64,000 nucleotides of DNA, from NCBI GenBank assembly GCA_965230275.1, contig CBDDKO010000002.1, forward strand, positions 2,232,001-2,296,000. The letters are read 5' to 3'. The notes under the pieces were generated by a model. The model saw only the letters and a list, made by a program, of their open reading frames with translations. It did not search any database and was not told where the DNA came from. A program made the translations under genes and the position numbers. Below, one piece after another: positions 26,805-36,294 of this stretch. How positions within the stretch are numbered: position 1 is the stretch's first letter; each line of letters begins with the position of its first letter. Source of the DNA: JAJRRS01 sp965230275. Its GTDB lineage: Bacteria; Planctomycetota; Phycisphaerae; Phycisphaerales; Phycisphaeraceae.

Positions 26805-28457
26805 CTATTCCTCCGGCAGCTGCAGCACTACGAACAACGACAGGTACGACCTTGTGGCGGGGTCCCAGCTCTGGATACTGACACGGATGCCCTCGGTCAC
26901 ATCGTGCGCCGCCACGGCATCGGTCAGCTCCTCGATCGTGCTCACCGGCTCGCCCATGACGTCGGTGATGACCATCCCGCGCTGCAGCCGTTCGGCACCG
27001 GCGATCGAGTTACGGCGGACGCTCGTGATCATCACGCCGGGGACATGATCAACATTCAACTGCTCTGCATTTTCTTCAGTGAAGTCCTGCAGGCCAGTGA
27101 CACCCAGCTTGCGCAGCGCGCTCATCCCTTCCACGTCCTCGGCGACCTCGTCTTCCTCAGGGGTCGGTCGGAAGGCCACCGATGCATTGGGGAACTCGTC
27201 GAGCTCGACACTCAGCGTCTTCGTCTCGCCGTCACGGAACAACACCACCTCGACCGACTCACCGGGCATATACCCCGCGACCAGGCTGCGCAGCCGGCTG
27301 ATGGTCGGCGTCTCGACGCCGTCGATCTTGGTGATAATGTCGCCGCGTCGGATACCCGCCTTGTCCGCGGGCCCGCCGGGATTCACATCGCTGACCAGGA
27401 CACCCTTGCCATCGAATCCGAACGTGCGCGCCATGCGCTCGTCTAAATCTTCAGCCGGCAGCGCGATCCCCATAAAGCCGCGCCGCACCGAGCCGTCCTC
27501 GATAATCCGCCCGGCGATATCGACGACCATGTCTACGGGGATCGCAAAACCCAGCCCGACGAACGTCCCGTTACCGGGGGTGCGTGGCCCGTTGCCCGCG
27601 GCGATCGCGGTGTTCATCCCGACCACCTCGCCGTAGATATTCGTCAGCGGCCCGCCGGAGTTGCCGGGGTTGATCATCGCGTCGGTCTGGATGAAGTTCT
27701 CGTAGCCCCCGCCCTGCACACGGATAATGCCAAGCTCCCGCCCCGTCGCCGAGATGATCCCCTGGCTCATCGAGAAGTCGAAACTCAGAGGCGAACCAAA
27801 GGCGAACACGATGTCACCCTGCTCGACGTCCTCACGCGCAATCGCAGTGGGCACCAGGTTGCTAGCCTCCACCTTCAGCACCGCCACGTCAGTCCGGTCA
27901 TCGGAATTGACCACCTCGGCCTCGTACTCCGCGCCGTCGTGGAAGCGGACCTTGATCTGGTCGGCGCTGCGCACGACGTGGTGGTTGGTGATGATGTAGT
28001 CTTCGTACTCATCCGGGTCGTCGCGGTTGTAGTGCCGGTAAACCCAGCCGGAGCCCGACCCGATGGGCCGCAACGGCTGGTATTTTTCGTACTTGTCCTC
28101 GCGCGGGCGGGTACGTCGTTCAGATTCACCCTCGAACTGATCGAAGAAGTCTTCCAGGTCCAGCTCCGGGGGCAGGTCGGGGCGCAGCCGACGGATGGCG
28201 TCGCGGGGGTCGGTATCGGTCCTAGCCAGGACGCGGATCGCCACCACGCTGGGTTCGACGACCTTGGACACCTGCCGGAACGAGCTGCTCAGCTCGGCAA
28301 GGAACTCGCTGTCCGCCAGGGACTCGCGGGCAAACTGAACCCGGGCCTGGGACTGTGTGTACTCGATCTGCTTGGCCACGCCCGGGCCGAGGATCATGAC
28401 CAGCAGGACGGTCAGCAACAAGACAACGGTCGGGCCGTACCAGCGGATTCGGGACAT
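26805..28457 (-). CDS. HtrA/DegP-type periplasmic serine protease
   Basis: A 550-residue protease with an N-terminal signal or anchor helix (VVLLLTVLLVMILGPGVA). The trypsin-like triad is visible: His near residue 159 in TNHHVVRSAD, Asp near 190 in DDRTDVAVLKV, and Ser near 267 in GNSGGPL. Two PDZ domains follow (GFMGIALPAEDL...GIRRGDIITKIDG, then GVMITSVRRNS...LQRGMVITDVMG). A long acidic/basic linker (LDLEDFFDQFEGESERRTR) precedes the catalytic core. ATG 28457 is chosen because AGGAG is seven bases upstream and the membrane helix starts there. Role: degradation or refolding of damaged envelope proteins. Confidence 0.92.
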   Translation of the reverse strand: MSRIRWYGPTVVLLLTVLLVMILGPGVAKQIEYTQSQARVQFARESLADSEFLAELSSSFRQVSKVVEPSVVAIRVLARTDTDPRDAIRRLRPDLPPELDLEDFFDQFEGESERRTRPREDKYEKYQPLRPIGSGSGWVYRHYNRDDPDEYEDYIITNHHVVRSADQIKVRFHDGAEYEAEVVNSDDRTDVAVLKVEASNLVPTAIAREDVEQGDIVFAFGSPLSFDFSMSQGIISATGRELGIIRVQGGGYENFIQTDAMINPGNSGGPLTNIYGEVVGMNTAIAAGNGPRTPGNGTFVGLGFAIPVDMVVDIAGRIIEDGSVRRGFMGIALPAEDLDERMARTFGFDGKGVLVSDVNPGGPADKAGIRRGDIITKIDGVETPTISRLRSLVAGYMPGESVEVVLFRDGETKTLSVELDEFPNASVAFRPTPEEDEVAEDVEGMSALRKLGVTGLQDFTEENAEQLNVDHVPGVMITSVRRNSIAGAERLQRGMVITDVMGEPVSTIEELTDAVAAHDVTEGIRVSIQSWDPATRSYLSLFVVLQLPEE

Positions 28458-28554
28458 GGAGAGGCTCCTGCTTACGTAACGTAGGGTGGGTATTTGGGTT
28501 ATCGACTGATAGCCGGGCCAGGTCCACAGGGATCGCGCCGCGGGCTTCAGGGAG

Positions 28555-29469
28555 TTATACGACCCCGGGCCGGGTGGGTTCGCCGGGCTTACGGCGTTTG
28601 CTCGCCGTCGATGGGGTCGAGCCCTTGATCTGATAGGTCCCCCCGTCGCGCAGGTAGTCGCCACGGGCCACCGCCTTGACCCACGCCGCCGCCGCCGCCT
28701 GAACCTGGCTGCCCAGGTCGATTGCCGGGGGCGCGAACGGGGGCTGCCAGTCCGATAGCTTCAGCAGGTCGTGCAGGACCACCACGTGACCGTGACACGC
28801 CGGGCCCGCGCCGCAGCCGATCACCGGGACCGGCTCGCCGTCATCCCGGCTGCGCGCGATCCGCATCACCCGCTCGGCCACCTCATCCGGCACGGCCTCC
28901 AATAGCAACGCCGACGCGCCCCGCGCAATCATGATCTCCGCACGGTCCACGATCAACGCCGCCTCTCGCTGCGTCCGACCCGCCGACTGATACCCGCCTG
29001 TCACACGCACCTGCTGCGGCTTCGAGCCCAGGTGCGCAATCACAGGCACGCCCGCGTGCGCCAGCCGCTCAACCAGCCCGGCGTGCGACTCGTCAACCTC
29101 CATCTTGATCAGGTCCGCCCCGCCGTCCTTGATAAACGCCACCGCGTTGGTCATCGCCTCATCCGCGCCGCACTGGTAGCTGCCGAACGGCATGTCCGCC
29201 ACGATCAGCGCGTTCGGCGCCCCGCGACGTACCGCCCGGGTGATCTCCAGCATGAACGGCATCGGCGCCGGCAGCGTCGAGTCGTGTCCCAGCACAAACT
29301 GCGCCGCCGTGTCACCGACCAGCATCGTCCGCACCCCGCCGCGGTACAGCCACTTGGCCATCGTCGCGTCGTAGCACGTCAGCATCGCAAACGCCTCGCC
29401 CGTCTTCGCCCAGCGGCGCAGGGAGCGGAGCGTGACACGCTTGTCAGTGGGTGTGTCTGCCATGTTCAT
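28555..29469 (-). CDS. panB: 3-methyl-2-oxobutanoate hydroxymethyltransferase
   Basis: First committed enzyme of pantothenate and coenzyme A synthesis; adds a hydroxymethyl group from methylene-tetrahydrofolate to 2-oxoisovalerate. Family motifs are MLTCYDATMA, LVGDTAAQFVLGHDSTLP, VADMPFGSYQ, KMEVDE, VIAHLGSKPQQV and VIGCGAGPACHGHVVVLHDLL. The length of 304 residues is slightly above the family norm because of a basic C-terminal tail. panC is not adjacent. A second in-frame ATG at 29463 is possible. Confidence 0.94.
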   Translation of the reverse strand: MNMADTPTDKRVTLRSLRRWAKTGEAFAMLTCYDATMAKWLYRGGVRTMLVGDTAAQFVLGHDSTLPAPMPFMLEITRAVRRGAPNALIVADMPFGSYQCGADEAMTNAVAFIKDGGADLIKMEVDESHAGLVERLAHAGVPVIAHLGSKPQQVRVTGGYQSAGRTQREAALIVDRAEIMIARGASALLLEAVPDEVAERVMRIARSRDDGEPVPVIGCGAGPACHGHVVVLHDLLKLSDWQPPFAPPAIDLGSQVQAAAAAWVKAVARGDYLRDGGTYQIKGSTPSTASKRRKPGEPTRPGVV

Positions 29470-29517
29470 ATTGTAGCCGGTCTGGGACGTAAAGCTCTAC
29501 CCGGCCCGGAGAAAGGT

Positions 29518-30537
29518 TCATCCGCCCGATCCGGCCTCGGGCCCAAGCCCAAGCGTCACCACCAGCGGCAGGTGGTCCGAGCCGGTCGGCTCACCGATGC
29601 GCCGATCGGTACAGACCAGCCCCGGGCTGACCAGGCAGTGGTCGATCGGCAATAGCCACGGCGCGGGCAGGCGGGTCGGCCAAGTGCCCTGATTGCCGAA
29701 GCCGTTCTGCGTGCTGACCAGTTCGCCGTCATCAGCAAGGATGTCAAAAGCATACGACCAGGGCGTCGTGTTCAGGTCGCCGATGATCACGTGCGGGTCG
29801 GCCTGCTCATCCGCCCAGGCCTTGGCCTTGCGCAGCATATCGTCGCGCAGCCGGGTGAACCCCGCCGAGACCGGCGGCGGCGGGTGGATCGTCAACAGCT
29901 TCACACGCCTCTCATCCAGCAACACCGTCGCCTCGATCGCAGGCCACAAACCCGAACCATGCCCATCGCCGTAATCCATCAGGTTGGATGACTCGACCAC
30001 AAGTCGCTCTTCATCATCCAGCGACTCGCGCACCAACAGCCCAATCCCGAAAGAGTCTTCCCGCCGGTGCGACGCCTCGAAACGATACGGGATGTCCGAC
30101 TCGGTCAGCACATCCTCCCACCACCCATTCATCTCCTGGACGATCAGCAGGTCCGTATCGCATCGGTTGATAAAGTCGATCGCGCTCTGCTTGTCGCGGT
30201 TGGTGCAGAGGATGTTGATGTGGGTCACGCTCAAGACAGGCAACGCATCATCAACGGGCTTCGTTCCACCCAGCCAGACCGGGTACAGCGACCAGACATG
30301 AATACACAGGACCACCGCCGTGATCCCCGCGATGCGCCACCGCTTTAATACTAGCGCGAGCAGCAGCACCGCCGCCGAACCCGCCGCCCAGTACACCGCA
30401 AAGTGCGACAGCAAATCCGCCCGCCACCAGAACCGCCCCAGCCCACCGATCGCCGTCGCCCCTATCAGTCCCAGCAGCATCAACGACAATAACCCTGTCA
30501 GTGTCAATGACCGCTTTTTCTTCACCGATTCGCTCAA
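29518..30537 (-). CDS. Endonuclease/exonuclease/phosphatase-fold membrane protein (downstream paralogue)
   Basis: A 339-residue protein with about three N-terminal transmembrane helices and a C-terminal EEP domain. Conserved EEP residues are visible in LLIVQEMNGWW (metal-binding Glu), IHPPPPVSAG, VIIGDLNTTPWSYAF (catalytic Asp-Leu-Asn) and SDHLPLVVTL (His). The start is a TTG at 30537 with GGAGG eight bases upstream; the same TTGAGCGA sequence starts its neighbour. It lies 16 bases after that paralogue, with which it shares the full layout, so this is a tandem duplication. The substrate is unknown. Confidence 0.83.
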   Translation of the reverse strand: MSESVKKKRSLTLTGLLSLMLLGLIGATAIGGLGRFWWRADLLSHFAVYWAAGSAAVLLLALVLKRWRIAGITAVVLCIHVWSLYPVWLGGTKPVDDALPVLSVTHINILCTNRDKQSAIDFINRCDTDLLIVQEMNGWWEDVLTESDIPYRFEASHRREDSFGIGLLVRESLDDEERLVVESSNLMDYGDGHGSGLWPAIEATVLLDERRVKLLTIHPPPPVSAGFTRLRDDMLRKAKAWADEQADPHVIIGDLNTTPWSYAFDILADDGELVSTQNGFGNQGTWPTRLPAPWLLPIDHCLVSPGLVCTDRRIGEPTGSDHLPLVVTLGLGPEAGSGG

Positions 30538-30553
30538 AGCCGTTTCCTCCGGT

Positions 30554-31591
30554 TCAGGGCTTGATCGAAAGGGAAACCAGCAACGGCAGGTGATCCGAGC
30601 CGGTCGGTTCGCCCGTGCGCCGTTCCGTACAGACCAGGTCGGCACTGTAAAGACAATGATCGATCGGCAATAGCCACGGCACGGGCAAATCCATCGGCCA
30701 GGTCCCCTGATGCCCCCGGCCGTCCAATGAACTGACCAGCTCGCCGTCGCCAATAAGAATGTCGTAGGCGTACGACCACGGCGTCGTGTTCAGGTCGCCG
30801 ATGATCAGGTGCGGATCGGTCTGCTCATCCGCCCAGGCCTTGGCCTTGCGCAGGATGTCGTCGCGCAGGGCGGTATACCGGGCGTGGACCGGCGGCGGCG
30901 GGTGGATGCTTAAGAGCTTCACACGTCTGCCGTCGATCAGCAACGTCGCTTCGACAGCCGGTCGCTCCGCGCCGTCTACATCGTCGGCCAGGTCCATCAC
31001 CCGCGTGTCTTCAATCACGACGCGCCCTTGCCCGTCCACCGATTCATGTGCCAGCAGCGCGATCCCGAACGACCCTTCGCTGGGCCTTGACTCGATAAAC
31101 CGGTACGGCGTGTCCGCCTCACGGATCGTCCGCTCCCACCAGGTGTCCAACTCCTGGATAATAATCAGGTCCGTGTCGCAGCCCTGGATGAAGTCCAGCG
31201 CACGCTGCTGATCCCGGTTCTTGTGCAGGATGTTCATCATCGCCAGGTTCAGGTTCGCCGCGCCCGCCGTGTGACCATGTGGAGCGCCGACATATAGCGG
31301 GCTGAGCAGCCAGCCGTTGACCGCGAGCATCAGCAGCGCAACGACCGCCACACGGAACCGCCTCACTACCAGCGCCAGCAGCATCACCCCAGCCGACGCC
31401 ACCGCAAGATACAGCACGTAATGCGACGCCAGGTCCAATAGCCACCAGTAACGCCCCAGCCGCCCGGCAAGCGTCGCCCCGGCCAAGCCGGCAATAATGA
31501 GCAGCAGCAGACCCGTCAGCAGGCGTGACCGCCGACGCCGCGGGGCATGATCGGTTTCGGGCGTCGTGGTGTCGGGGGCCGGATCGCTCAA
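30554..31591 (-). CDS. Endonuclease/exonuclease/phosphatase-fold membrane protein (upstream paralogue)
   Basis: A 345-residue protein with several N-terminal hydrophobic helices (LLTGLLLLIIAGLAGATLAG, VASAGVMLLALVV) and a C-terminal EEP domain with the same landmarks as its neighbour: LIIIQELDTWW, IHPPPPVHARYTALRDDILRK, IIGDLNTTPWSYAYDIL and TGSDHLPLLVSL. The TTG at 31591 is preferred because AGAGG lies eight bases before it and the paralogue starts the same way. An ATG at 31621 would overlap the divergent LOG start codon. EEP proteins of this type are often annotated as endonucleases without direct evidence. Confidence 0.83.
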   Translation of the reverse strand: MSDPAPDTTTPETDHAPRRRRSRLLTGLLLLIIAGLAGATLAGRLGRYWWLLDLASHYVLYLAVASAGVMLLALVVRRFRVAVVALLMLAVNGWLLSPLYVGAPHGHTAGAANLNLAMMNILHKNRDQQRALDFIQGCDTDLIIIQELDTWWERTIREADTPYRFIESRPSEGSFGIALLAHESVDGQGRVVIEDTRVMDLADDVDGAERPAVEATLLIDGRRVKLLSIHPPPPVHARYTALRDDILRKAKAWADEQTDPHLIIGDLNTTPWSYAYDILIGDGELVSSLDGRGHQGTWPMDLPVPWLLPIDHCLYSADLVCTERRTGEPTGSDHLPLLVSLSIKP

Positions 31592-31619
31592 GCGGGAATC
31601 CTCTGGTATAAACCTGTCC

Positions 31620-32171
31620 ATGTGTACGAACGTCTGTGTCTATTGTTCGTCATCCGACGCCATCGACCGCCGGTTTTTCGAGATCGCTAACGAGCTCGGG
31701 ACCGCGCTGGGTACGCGTGGCGACACCCTCGTCTACGGCGGGGGCAGCGTCGGGCTCATGGGCGAAGTCGCACGCGCCTGCCACGAGCACGGCGGCAAGG
31801 TCGTCGGCGTCATCCCCGAATCGCTCAAGACCGCCGAGATCGCCTACCACCAGGCCGACGAACTGATCGTCACCGAAACCATGAGCGAACGCAAAACGCT
31901 CATGTTCACGCGCGGCGACGCCTTCGTCATCCTCCCCGGCGGCTTCGGCACGCTCGAAGAGCTCGCCGAGGTGATCGTCCTGAAAGTCCTGAAGTATCAG
32001 GATCGGCCGATCGTCATCCTCAACTGCCTGGGTTTCTATGACCCCCTGATCGATCTGTTCGATCACTTCATCGACCAGAACTTCGCCAAGCCCAAGCACC
32101 GCAACCTCTACAAAATCGTCAACACCGTGGACGAAGTCCTCGCCGAGTTGAACGGCTCGCAACCGGGCTGA
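31620..32171 (+). CDS. LOG family protein (Rossmann fold, TIGR00730)
   Basis: A 183-residue protein of the LOG/YvdD type. MCTNVCVYCSSSDAIDRRF at the start, VYGGGSVGLMGEVA in the middle and FVILPGGFGTLEELAEVI (the PGGxGTxxE motif) are diagnostic. Members hydrolyse nucleoside 5'-monophosphates to the free base and ribose 5-phosphate; in plants they activate cytokinins. It is divergent from the EEP pair, with the start codons only about 29 bases apart. Confidence 0.9.
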   Translation: MCTNVCVYCSSSDAIDRRFFEIANELGTALGTRGDTLVYGGGSVGLMGEVARACHEHGGKVVGVIPESLKTAEIAYHQADELIVTETMSERKTLMFTRGDAFVILPGGFGTLEELAEVIVLKVLKYQDRPIVILNCLGFYDPLIDLFDHFIDQNFAKPKHRNLYKIVNTVDEVLAELNGSQPG

Positions 32172-32594
32172 TCGTGCAGAGCCGATATACCGATCCATCA
32201 ACTTGGCGAAACGCCATGATCTGAGTGTGACGGGGATCGCCCGATGATGCGACATACACACCGCACACACTAAATACCAATCCGCCCTCAGTTCGCCCCT
32301 GGTACCCCGCAAACCCCCTATCTTAACGGCGTGGTTTCTTGGCCGGGCAAACCAGTAAATGAATCCGCAAATTCTTCTGATTCCTAGCAGAAAAAAAGCT
32401 TGAGTACAGCGATTGTTCAGTTAATATTGTTAGCTGGAGTAATCGCACCTCGACAATGAGGCGCGAGGCGTGAGGCGAGGTAGCACACGCCCGGAGGCGA
32501 AGAACACACCGATAGATGCGTCCACACCGGCCCGGGTATCAGTGTGGATACCGAGCCATGCCATCAGCGCTCTGTCGGAGAGGAGAAAGAACGC
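32172..32594. other. Gene-free upstream region of the PEP-CTERM gene
   Basis: About 423 bases with no supportable gene on either strand. The middle, around 32380-32440, is AT-rich and could hold the promoter of the downstream gene. The part after 32450 is G-rich with GAGGCG repeats, and no clear hairpin is seen. Confidence 0.6.
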
Positions 32595-33461
32595 ATGTCC
32601 ATGCATCGTATTCTTATGCGCAGCAGTCTCGCGCTGACCTGCAGCGCCGTTACGCTCATTGGTGCGGCCGGTGCGCAGGCCGTGACACTCGACTTCGAAA
32701 CCGAAGATGACTTCCTGACCACGCTGGTCAACGGCCAGTCCATCAGCTCCACCGCGCGGGCCGATCGTGACGGCGTCCCGTTCTCCACCGACACGGTGCT
32801 TGAGTTCGGCAACCTCGTCAACATCACCGCCACCGTCGACGGCAGCGACGGCCACCTGGACATCTCCATCTTCGACTCCGACCCCGCCGGGCCCAACGCC
32901 GGGAGCCAGGACCCCGACCTGCTGGTCGATAAGGGCAACATCCTGATCCTGCAATCCGACAACCCCGCCAGCGCGACCACCACATCGGTCTCGCCGACCC
33001 ACGGCCTGGTCTTCGATAACCCCAACGACGAAGCCAACAACGACGACCGCGGCAGCATCGTCTTCGACTTCCTCGCACCCGTGGAACTGACCTCGATCGA
33101 TATGGTCGATATCAACGGCGGCGCACACGCCACACTCACCCTGACCGACACCACCGGCGACGTCCGCATCTACGACGTGCCCTCACAGTGGACCACCGAC
33201 GTCACCGTCGCCACGATGGGCTGGCAGACGCTGCTCCTGAACACGCTCGCCGCTCAGCCGTCCGAGCCGAGCGCCTCCGGCGGCGACGCCACCGTCATAC
33301 AGAACGACGCCGGGTTCGACCCCACCAGCGTCGTGCAGCTGAACGTCGCCTTCGACGGCAGCCCGTCCTCGGCCGCCATCGACAACCTCGTGTTCATCCC
33401 CGAGCCCGCCAGCCTCGCCCTGCTGGGCCTGGGCGCCCTGGCGATGTTCCGCCGACGCTGA
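32595..33461 (+). CDS. PEP-CTERM sorting-domain protein
   Basis: A 288-residue secreted protein. A signal peptide (MSMHRILMRSSLALTCSAVTLIGAAGAQA) is followed by an acidic, strand-rich region (VTLDFETEDDF, GSIVFDFLAPVELTSIDMVDINGG) and the C-terminal sorting signal IPEPASLALLGLGALAMFRRR. That tail has the PEP motif, a hydrophobic helix and an Arg cluster. Such proteins are processed by exosortase and linked to exopolysaccharide. AGGAG lies about nine bases before the chosen ATG. A strong terminator follows. Confidence 0.88.
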   Translation: MSMHRILMRSSLALTCSAVTLIGAAGAQAVTLDFETEDDFLTTLVNGQSISSTARADRDGVPFSTDTVLEFGNLVNITATVDGSDGHLDISIFDSDPAGPNAGSQDPDLLVDKGNILILQSDNPASATTTSVSPTHGLVFDNPNDEANNDDRGSIVFDFLAPVELTSIDMVDINGGAHATLTLTDTTGDVRIYDVPSQWTTDVTVATMGWQTLLLNTLAAQPSEPSASGGDATVIQNDAGFDPTSVVQLNVAFDGSPSSAAIDNLVFIPEPASLALLGLGALAMFRRR

Positions 33462-33483
33462 AGACAATCAAACAACCCAAAAC

Positions 33484-33518
33484 AACAACCCCGGCTACTC
33501 ACGGCCGGGGTTGTTTTT
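33484..33518 (+). terminator. Intrinsic terminator after the PEP-CTERM gene
   Basis: A 12-bp perfect stem AACAACCCCGGC/GCCGGGGTTGTT with an eight-base loop, ending in GTTTTTAA. The symmetry would also allow it to work weakly for the convergent prepilin-like gene. Confidence 0.92.
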
Positions 33519-33566
33519 AACTTCATGTAAGCCGAATGAATCATCCGCCATCAAGGCGGACCGAAC

Positions 33567-34355
33567 CTACTGTGGGAACTCGTCATATTCTTCATTGAAC
33601 CACGACTTCGGCCAGCCGTTGGTCAAGAACTCATTGCGCCATTCATTCAAGAGCCCCTCACCGTTCCCGCCGGCCTCGCCGCCATACGGTGACATCTCCT
33701 TGTAGTCCACATAGGACACCGACATAACATGGCCGTCGGCATACCCGACGTTGATACTCCCTCGGTGTGGGAAGTAGCGATCCCGCCAGCTAACCAGTAC
33801 CGAGTCGTAGGTGAGCACCGTCAAGGTCGGGTGCCGGATATCCGTAACCCTCGGGTACATCGACTTATCGGCAGTGGCGTACGTCGGTATCTTCATCGAG
33901 ATCGCACGGATCGGAGACGAGCAAGCGACCCGGTACGTCGGTTCGCGGGCCTTACCCAGCGGCGGCAATTCGATCGGCGTCTGCTCGCCTTCTCGTGACG
34001 GGCACAGAAAAACATCGGGGATATTCTCTCGGCCGCTCCCCACAGCAGCAGTCACGACCTTCATACCACCGACAAGCGGAGCCAACTCATCATGATAGTA
34101 AGGGACGGGGTCGGTCACGTAAGGGTCTATCGTCGGGCGCTCCTCGTCGTAGCTAACCGCCACAACGATACGCTCCTCGTTGCTGTCGCTGTGCATTGCC
34201 GAAGCCAGCAGCTGTTGACGCTCATGGTTCTTGCACACCGCGGACTGGGCCGTGCGTCGTGCCGCACCCAGCGCGGGCAACAGGATGCCGATCAACAGCG
34301 CGATGATCGAGATCACCACCAGCAGTTCAATCAAGGTAAAGGCGCGACGTGTCAC
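33567..34355 (-). CDS. Prepilin-type N-terminal cleavage/methylation protein
   Basis: A 262-residue type II pseudopilin-like protein. The N-terminus MTRRAFTLIELLVVISIIALLIGILLPAL is the class III signal, cleaved before Phe with a Glu at position +5. The mature part ends with PHRGSINVGYADGHVMSVSY, the H-rich box seen in the large planctomycete family of such proteins. These are numerous in planctomycete genomes and most are of unknown function. It is probably a single gene convergent with the PEP-CTERM gene. Confidence 0.9.
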   Translation of the reverse strand: MTRRAFTLIELLVVISIIALLIGILLPALGAARRTAQSAVCKNHERQQLLASAMHSDSNEERIVVAVSYDEERPTIDPYVTDPVPYYHDELAPLVGGMKVVTAAVGSGRENIPDVFLCPSREGEQTPIELPPLGKAREPTYRVACSSPIRAISMKIPTYATADKSMYPRVTDIRHPTLTVLTYDSVLVSWRDRYFPHRGSINVGYADGHVMSVSYVDYKEMSPYGGEAGGNGEGLLNEWRNEFLTNGWPKSWFNEEYDEFPQ

Positions 34356-34464
34356 GATTCGTCTCCCGGTTAGAACTCGCCGTCGGAGGAAGAGCCCCCT
34401 GTCTGCCCGAGCAGTCTACCACCGCCTCGACATGAATCCGAGACTATTTTGCCCGATATTAAAT

Positions 34465-36294
34465 TTACGCCTCGCTGGCGTGGATAAACTGCCGGTAAAG
34501 GTTCGCGTACGTCCCGCCGTGGGACAGCAGTTCGTTGTGCGTGCCCCGCTCGATGATCCGGCCCTGGTCCAGCACCAGCACCAGGTCCGCGTGGCGGATC
34601 GTGCTCAGCCGGTGGGCCACCACAAAACTGGTTCGGCCGTGCAGCAGCTTCGCCAGCGCCTTCTGGATCCGCGCCTCGGTCATCGTGTCCACGCTCGACG
34701 TCGCCTCATCCAGGATCAAGATGCGCGGGTCCGCCAGCATCGCGCGCGTGAAGCACACGAGCTGACGCTGGCCAAGCGACAGGTTCCCGCCTCGCTCGCC
34801 GACCTCGGTCATCAAACCCTGCGGCATCGATTCAAACAGGTCCAGGCAGTCCAGCCGACGCGCCGCGTCGATGACCTCGTCGTCACTCGCATCGCCCCGG
34901 CCGATCCGGATGTTGTCCATCACCGTCCCGCTGAACAAAAAGTTCTGCTGCAGAACGATGCCCAGCTGCTGCGTGAGTGTGCGCCCACGGATCTTGTGGA
35001 TGTCCATCCCGTCGATCAGCAGCTGCCCGGTCGTCGGCAGGTAGAACTTGGCGATCAGGTTCGTGATCGTGCTCTTCCCACTACCGGTATGCCCAACCAG
35101 CGCCACCGTCTGCCCCGGCTCGGCGATAAAGCTGATCCCCCGTAAAACGGGCGTGTCCTTGACGTACTCAAAGCCAAGGTCCTTCAGCTCGACGCGCCCC
35201 TGGATCGGCGGCGGGTCCACCGCGTCTTCGTCGTCCAGTTGCTCAGGCTCGGTGTCCAGCATGTCGAACACGCGCTCCGCCCCCGCCATCGCGGTTAATG
35301 CCATGTTGTACTGCCGACCGATCAGTGTGATCGGCCCGAAGAAGCCCGGCGCCAGGAAGAAGAACACCCACATCGCGTCGAACTGCTCCTGCGGCGTGCC
35401 CGCGCCGACCGGCAGGCCGTGCAGCACCTTGTACCCGCCAAGCACCAATAGCACGCTGATAAACAGCTGATTGTTCAATTCGATCAACGGCAAAAACACG
35501 CCCGCCAGCTTGTCCGCCCGCAGATTGTACTCCGCGTGGTCCGACACCAGCTCCTGGAACAATTCCGCGTTCACGTCCTCGCGCACAAACCCCTGCGTCA
35601 CACGGATCCCCGTCACGGATTCAGCAAGCGTCGCGGTCACCCGGCTGAAACTCTCCTGCACGTTGCGCCAGGCCGTGCTCAAGCGGTGGCGGAAGTAGTT
35701 GCTGATCAGCAGCAGCACCGGCGCGATCACCAGCACCACCAGGAACAGCACCCAGTCGTAATACAGCATGATCACCGCCGCCCAGAACATCTGTCCGAAC
35801 TGCACGATCGAAACAAACAGCACGTCCTGCACGCCCACGCGGATCGCCTCGGCGTCGCTGGTCATCCGGCTGATGATCCGCCCCAGCTTCGTCCGGTTGA
35901 AAAACCGCATCGGCATCTGCTGCAAATGCTCGAAGATCTGGTTGCGAAGCTCGTACACCACGGCCTCGCCCAGCTCCAGCCCCAGCCGCATCCGGAAGTG
36001 GAACGTCACCGACGTAAACAGCGCCAGCAGAATAAAGCCCACGGCATACAGGATCGTACCCTGACGATCCCCCCGCGCGATCGGCCCGTTGATCGCCGCC
36101 GCGATCAGCAAACCCAGCACCGGCAACTGAATCGACCGCAACATGCAAAGCATCATCAGCGTGTTCCGCTTGCGCCGGTGCGGCCTCATCAACCCCAGCA
36201 CCCGCCGGATCAAGGCGATGTCCAGCGGGCGCTTGTGCGCCTCGTCTTCGCGCGTCACGTGCGTCAGCATCTTGATGGGTTTGGCCTCACTCAT
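34465..36294 (-). CDS. ABC exporter half-transporter with canonical catalytic Glu (B subunit)
   Basis: A 609-residue half-transporter with six predicted helices and a C-terminal ATPase. Walker A is LVGHTGSGKSTITNLI, Walker B ends ILILDEATSSVD with the catalytic Glu, and the H-loop is FVVAHRLSTIRHAD. The signature reads NLSLGQRQL instead of LSGGQ. It overlaps the preceding gene by four bases (ATGA), so the pair forms a heterodimer. The odd signature here and the odd Walker B in the partner belong to the same, degenerate nucleotide site. The substrate is unknown; relatives export lipids or drugs. Confidence 0.92.
   Translation of the reverse strand: MSEAKPIKMLTHVTREDEAHKRPLDIALIRRVLGLMRPHRRKRNTLMMLCMLRSIQLPVLGLLIAAAINGPIARGDRQGTILYAVGFILLALFTSVTFHFRMRLGLELGEAVVYELRNQIFEHLQQMPMRFFNRTKLGRIISRMTSDAEAIRVGVQDVLFVSIVQFGQMFWAAVIMLYYDWVLFLVVLVIAPVLLLISNYFRHRLSTAWRNVQESFSRVTATLAESVTGIRVTQGFVREDVNAELFQELVSDHAEYNLRADKLAGVFLPLIELNNQLFISVLLVLGGYKVLHGLPVGAGTPQEQFDAMWVFFFLAPGFFGPITLIGRQYNMALTAMAGAERVFDMLDTEPEQLDDEDAVDPPPIQGRVELKDLGFEYVKDTPVLRGISFIAEPGQTVALVGHTGSGKSTITNLIAKFYLPTTGQLLIDGMDIHKIRGRTLTQQLGIVLQQNFLFSGTVMDNIRIGRGDASDDEVIDAARRLDCLDLFESMPQGLMTEVGERGGNLSLGQRQLVCFTRAMLADPRILILDEATSSVDTMTEARIQKALAKLLHGRTSFVVAHRLSTIRHADLVLVLDQGRIIERGTHNELLSHGGTYANLYRQFIHASEA

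Noticed and set aside
31566..31619. An upstream ATG extending the LOG protein by 18 residues
   Set aside because: LOG homologues begin at the MCTNVCVYCSSS segment, and the extension would overlap the divergent gene's 5' end.
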